Below the pieces are notes generated by a model. The model was not told the origin of the DNA and made no database searches. It worked only from the letters and a program-made list of their open reading frames with translations. A stretch of 64,000 nucleotides of DNA from an uncultured Alistipes sp. (GTDB lineage: Bacteria; Bacteroidota; Bacteroidia; Bacteroidales; UBA932): NCBI GenBank assembly GCA_900544175.1, contig UQUN01000005.1, forward strand, positions 1 through 64,000, read 5' to 3'. Below, piece by piece: positions 61,308 through 64,000 of this stretch. The position numbers and the translations under genes were made by a program. Position 1 is the first letter of the stretch; each line of letters starts with the position of its first letter.

Positions 61308-61892
61308 ATGATGAAAACTATGACAGAGCCTATCAACACAGATACCGAAACAGAGGATGCCGCACTTGCAATCAAGGCAAAGGAAGGGAACATGGACGCG
61401 TTCTCGGCATTAGTGTCGCGCTACACATATACGCTGCGCATCTACATACAGTCCATCTGCACCAATGCCACTGACGCTGAGGACATCTGTCAGGAATGCC
61501 TGCGTAAAGCATATCAGAACATCGGAGGCTACAATCCGGCATTCCAGTTCAGGACATGGATATTCTCGATAGCAAAGAATACGGCTATCGACCATCTGAG
61601 AAAGAAAAATTCTTTCACCACCGTGAAACTCGGTGAGACCGACGAGCCCGCAGAAGAGGACAGGGAACTCGACATCTCTCCTGAGGACAGTCTGATAGGC
61701 GAACAGTCATACGACCTGCTGGTAAAGTCCATAGCCGCCTTGCCGGAAAAATACCGTCAGCCCGCCGAACTCAGGATGCTGCACGATTATACCTACCAGG
61801 ATATAGCTGACGAGCTGGACATTCCGCTCAATACAGTCAGAACCAGGCTGAGGAGGGCACGCCTGATGCTTGAAGAGACAATGAGAAAATGA
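61308..61892 (+). CDS. ECF-type RNA polymerase sigma factor
   Basis: A 194-aa sigma-70 family protein with only regions 2 and 4. Region 2 (about 28-95) has AEDICQECLRKAYQNI and FQFRTWIFSIAKNTAIDHLRKK; region 4 (about 135-190) has LPEKYRQPAELRMLHDYTYQDIADELDIPLNTVRTRLRRAR. A Glu/Asp-rich linker joins them. It resembles Bacteroidota housekeeping-like ECF factors. No anti-sigma gene is adjacent; instead rsmG overlaps its stop by 4 bases. The exact start among closely spaced ATGs (61308, 61311, 61320) is not fixed. Confidence 0.92.
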   Translation: MMKTMTEPINTDTETEDAALAIKAKEGNMDAFSALVSRYTYTLRIYIQSICTNATDAEDICQECLRKAYQNIGGYNPAFQFRTWIFSIAKNTAIDHLRKKNSFTTVKLGETDEPAEEDRELDISPEDSLIGEQSYDLLVKSIAALPEKYRQPAELRMLHDYTYQDIADELDIPLNTVRTRLRRARLMLEETMRK

Positions 61893-62518
61893 ACGAGGAC
61901 ATTATATTCAGATATTTCCCGGAAATGAGCGCGGAGCAAAGGGAACGGATCGCAATGCTCGGCCCGCTGTACTCCGGATGGAACACGAAAATCAATGTCG
62001 TGTCCAGAAAGGACATGGACAATCTTTACCTGCACCATGTGCTTCACTCGCTTGCGATAGTGAAGTTCATACGAAGTCACGGAATGAAGCCAGGCAGCAT
62101 TCTCGACGCAGGGACTGGCGGAGGATTTCCAGGCATCCCGATGGCCATAATGATGCCCGAGTGCAGTTTCATTCTTTGCGACTCCATCGCAAAGAAGATC
62201 AGAGTCGTATCGGAAGTATCCTCCTCCCTCGGACTGCACAACGTTACACCTGTATGCAGCCGTACCGAGGCCCTCAAGGACATAACGTGCGATCTGGTCG
62301 TTTCCAGAGCCGTCACCGAGTTGCGCAAATTCCTTCCGTTAGTAAAAGGACGGTACTCGGATGCCGTTCTGTACCTCAAAGGAGGTGACCTCGAAAAGGA
62401 AATCGCTGACTGCAGACTGCCGGCAGAGACAGTCACCATTACTTCCATCGAAGAGTATTTTCAGGAGAAATACTTCGAAAGTAAAAAGATTATTTGCATT
62501 TTCAAGCAAAAGCACTAA
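61889..62518 (+). CDS. rsmG: 16S rRNA (guanine527-N7)-methyltransferase
   Basis: RsmG/GidB methylates G527 of 16S rRNA, 209 aa. The SAM site is SILDAGTGGGFPGIPMAIMM, preceded by NLYLHHVLHSLAIVKF, with DLVVSRAVTELRKFLPL as the later family motif. Loss of this enzyme gives low-level streptomycin resistance in other bacteria. It overlaps the sigma gene by 4 bases, so polA, sigma and rsmG are probably one unit. Confidence 0.96.
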   Translation: MNEDIIFRYFPEMSAEQRERIAMLGPLYSGWNTKINVVSRKDMDNLYLHHVLHSLAIVKFIRSHGMKPGSILDAGTGGGFPGIPMAIMMPECSFILCDSIAKKIRVVSEVSSSLGLHNVTPVCSRTEALKDITCDLVVSRAVTELRKFLPLVKGRYSDAVLYLKGGDLEKEIADCRLPAETVTITSIEEYFQEKYFESKKIICIFKQKH

Positions 62519-62523
62519 CTTTG
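62493..62523 (+). promoter_or_regulatory. rpmH promoter overlapping rsmG stop
   Basis: TTTG (62493-62496), a 19-base spacer and TAACTTTG (62516-62523): a full consensus match. The TAA of the -7 box is the rsmG stop codon. rpmH starts 39 bases later. Confidence 0.8.
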
Positions 62524-62561
62524 CGCTCCATTTTACTGACAAATAATTAGTATACTGGAAT

Positions 62562-62714
62562 ATGAAACGTACATTTCAACCGTCACAGCGCAAGCGCCGC
62601 AACAAACACGGTTTCCGCGAGCGCATGTCCACACCCAACGGACGTCGCGTGCTCGCAGCACGTCGCCGCCACGGCCGCAAGAAACTGACAGTATCGTCAG
62701 AAGACCTGTTCTAA
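62562..62714 (+). CDS. rpmH: 50S ribosomal protein L34
   Basis: L34, 50 aa, with MKRTFQPSQRKRRNKHGFRE and RVLAARRRHGRKKLTVSSED. It has its own promoter and a very strong terminator, so it is a single-gene unit. In many bacteria rpmH lies beside dnaA and rnpA; here it does not. Confidence 0.97.
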   Translation: MKRTFQPSQRKRRNKHGFRERMSTPNGRRVLAARRRHGRKKLTVSSEDLF

Positions 62715-62743
62715 CCGTTAAGACTCAGGCCATTTGTCGCACG

Positions 62744-62792
62744 GCAAAACAGAAAGCCTGTCCGGTACAAATGGACAGGCTTTCTGTTTTGC
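62744..62792 (+). terminator. rpmH terminator, perfect 20-bp stem
   Basis: Arms 62744-62763 and 62773-62792 are perfect over 20 bases with a 9-base loop. The right arm contains TTTT near its end, and the left arm AAAA, so it could work in both directions. Confidence 0.85.
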
Positions 62793-62869
62793 ATGGTTCT
62801 TCATGAACTCAAGACAACCGTATGTTTTTTTGCGTATCTTCACGCCTGAATCACATAATCGCACATATT

Positions 62870-64000
62870 ATGAATAAAACATTAGCAGCAATGATGCTTC
62901 CTATGATGATGCTGGCGGGATGTCAGTCAGACATTCAGACAGTGCCGGCAATAGATATTACCGACATGGATCTTACCGTATCGCCCGGTAATGATTTTTA
63001 CATGTACGCCAACGGCGGATGGATAAAAAAGAATCCTCTCGGGGCAGAGTTCGCGCGTTTCGGCTCATTCGATGTTCTGCGCGAGAACAATGTCACAAGG
63101 CTCAATGACCTTTTCGCCGACATGTCCCAAACCTCCCCTGAAGCAGGAACTGTGGACCAGAAAATCGTAGACCTCTACAAACAGGGACTGGACTCCGCAA
63201 AGCTCAATGAAGAAGGCGGACAGCCTCTAAAACCATATCTTGACCGCATATATGCCGCTCCCGACAAGAAAGCGCTTGCCGTCGAGATGGCAGAACTCAA
63301 CAAATACGGAAATGGCGGATTTTTCGGCATCAGCGTCCAGGCAGACCTGATGGACAGCAAGGTCCAGGTACTGTACCTCGGTCAGGACGGACTCGGAATG
63401 GGCGACAGGGACTACTACACTGACAAGGCAAATGCCGGACTTCACGACGGATACGAAGCCATGCTTGCCACGTTCTTCACACTGAGCGGATTGGATAATC
63501 CTGACAAAAGAGCGGCCAATGCAGTGAATATTGAGGACAGACTGGCCGAAGTATCGTGGACCAGCGTGCAGAACAGAGACTACACCAAGCAGTACAATCC
63601 GATGAGCACCGACGAGATCTGCAGCAGATGGACAGGCTTCGATTTCGCCGCTTTCTTCGAGACGCTCGGTATTCCAGAGCAGGACAAGATCATCGTGCTG
63701 CAGCCATCTTTCTTTGACGGATTCAGCAAGATATTCGCCTCCTCCTCCACAGACGAGATCAAGGACTACCTTGCAGCCGCACTGATCAACGCCGGCAGCG
63801 GAAGCCTTTCCGATGACTACTATAATGCCTCCTTCGACTTCTACAGCACACAGATGAGCGGTGTAACAGAGAAAAAGCCAAGATGGAAACGTGCGATGAG
63901 CGTACCCAACAACATTCTCGGCGAAGCCGTAGGACAGATGTATGTAAAGAAATATTTCCCGGAAGAATATAAAACAAAGGTTCTGGATCTGGTACGGCAG
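62870..64000 (+). CDS. M13 (neprilysin/PepO-like) metalloendopeptidase, 5' part
   Basis: Start of a lipoprotein peptidase; 377 codons are seen and the frame is open at the window edge. The lipobox LAGC ends at Cys18. SPGNDFYMYANGGWIKKNP and the later LGQDGLGMGDRDYYTD are typical of the N-terminal domain of M13 peptidases. The zinc motif (HExxH in the C-terminal half) lies beyond the window, so activity cannot be judged. M13 enzymes cut small peptides outside the cytoplasm. The gene is alone downstream of the rpmH terminator; no clear promoter box is visible. Confidence 0.88.
   Translation, partial: MNKTLAAMMLPMMMLAGCQSDIQTVPAIDITDMDLTVSPGNDFYMYANGGWIKKNPLGAEFARFGSFDVLRENNVTRLNDLFADMSQTSPEAGTVDQKIVDLYKQGLDSAKLNEEGGQPLKPYLDRIYAAPDKKALAVEMAELNKYGNGGFFGISVQADLMDSKVQVLYLGQDGLGMGDRDYYTDKANAGLHDGYEAMLATFFTLSGLDNPDKRAANAVNIEDRLAEVSWTSVQNRDYTKQYNPMSTDEICSRWTGFDFAAFFETLGIPEQDKIIVLQPSFFDGFSKIFASSSTDEIKDYLAAALINAGSGSLSDDYYNASFDFYSTQMSGVTEKKPRWKRAMSVPNNILGEAVGQMYVKKYFPEEYKTKVLDLVRQ

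Noticed and set aside
1..64000. Prophage, integrative element or CRISPR array
   Set aside because: No integrase, transposase, relaxase, phage structural gene, direct-repeat array or composition break was seen; the genes are mainly core functions.

Overview
The window is chromosomal DNA of a member of the Bacteroidales (phylum Bacteroidota). Four lines of evidence support this. Promoters follow the Bacteroidota pattern TTTG-N19/20-TAnnTTTG and most genes lack a Shine-Dalgarno sequence. Several families are typical of the phylum (DUF4295 after rpmB-rpmG, DUF1573, DUF4199, GH97, TPR-transmembrane-AraC regulators, LptD-like and MCE proteins). Lipoproteins are numerous. The gene set is otherwise core housekeeping. 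I cannot place it to genus. By eye the base composition is near 50% G+C and even along the window. I see no prophage, integrase, transposase or CRISPR array.

Layout. 1-792 holds no convincing gene but carries nested inverted repeats. 793-4028: a TlpA-like lipoprotein and a divergent SusB-type GH97 glycosidase with a perfect 21-bp hairpin in its leader. 4076-11056 (minus): zinc peptidase, DUF4295-rpmG-rpmB, and lepB-rplT-rpmI-infC-thrS, in which infC starts on AUC. 11141-14061 (plus): DUF4199, a GT2 glycosyltransferase, the remnant of an outer-membrane barrel gene and two related small lipoproteins. 14383-23565 (minus): bactofilin-lpdA-secA, a short Crp-like regulator, a 10-TM exporter-meaB pair and a DUF1573 protein. 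23727-28969: a 2[4Fe-4S] ferredoxin, then rho-ridA-lptD on the minus strand.

29078-41680 is almost all plus strand: amidase, MCE protein, dnaA behind an AT-rich leader, pepD, rpe, (birA on minus), rsfS-ftsH-cdsA-psd, an M20 dipeptidase and pyrF. 41760-45361 (minus) encodes two large FN3 lipoproteins built from diverged copies of one repeat of about 100-117 residues. A TPR-AraC regulator with a one-base frameshift follows, then clpX-clpP-tig. 50618-64000: tpiA-prmA, a tricorn-like S41 protease, tRNA-Leu(UAG), kdsB, an aminotransferase on minus, queD, polA, an ECF-type sigma factor, rsmG, rpmH, and an M13 peptidase cut by the window edge.

The recurring themes are translation (ribosomal proteins, infC, thrS, rsfS, prmA, rsmG, tRNA-Leu), protein export and quality control (secA, lepB, clpXP, tig, ftsH), envelope building (lptD, kdsB, cdsA, psd, MCE, amidase, bactofilin) and replication (dnaA, polA). 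The least explained parts are the left-edge repeats, the GH97 leader hairpin, the paired repeat lipoproteins with the neighbouring broken regulator, and the truncated Crp-like protein. I found no clearly new multi-gene system.
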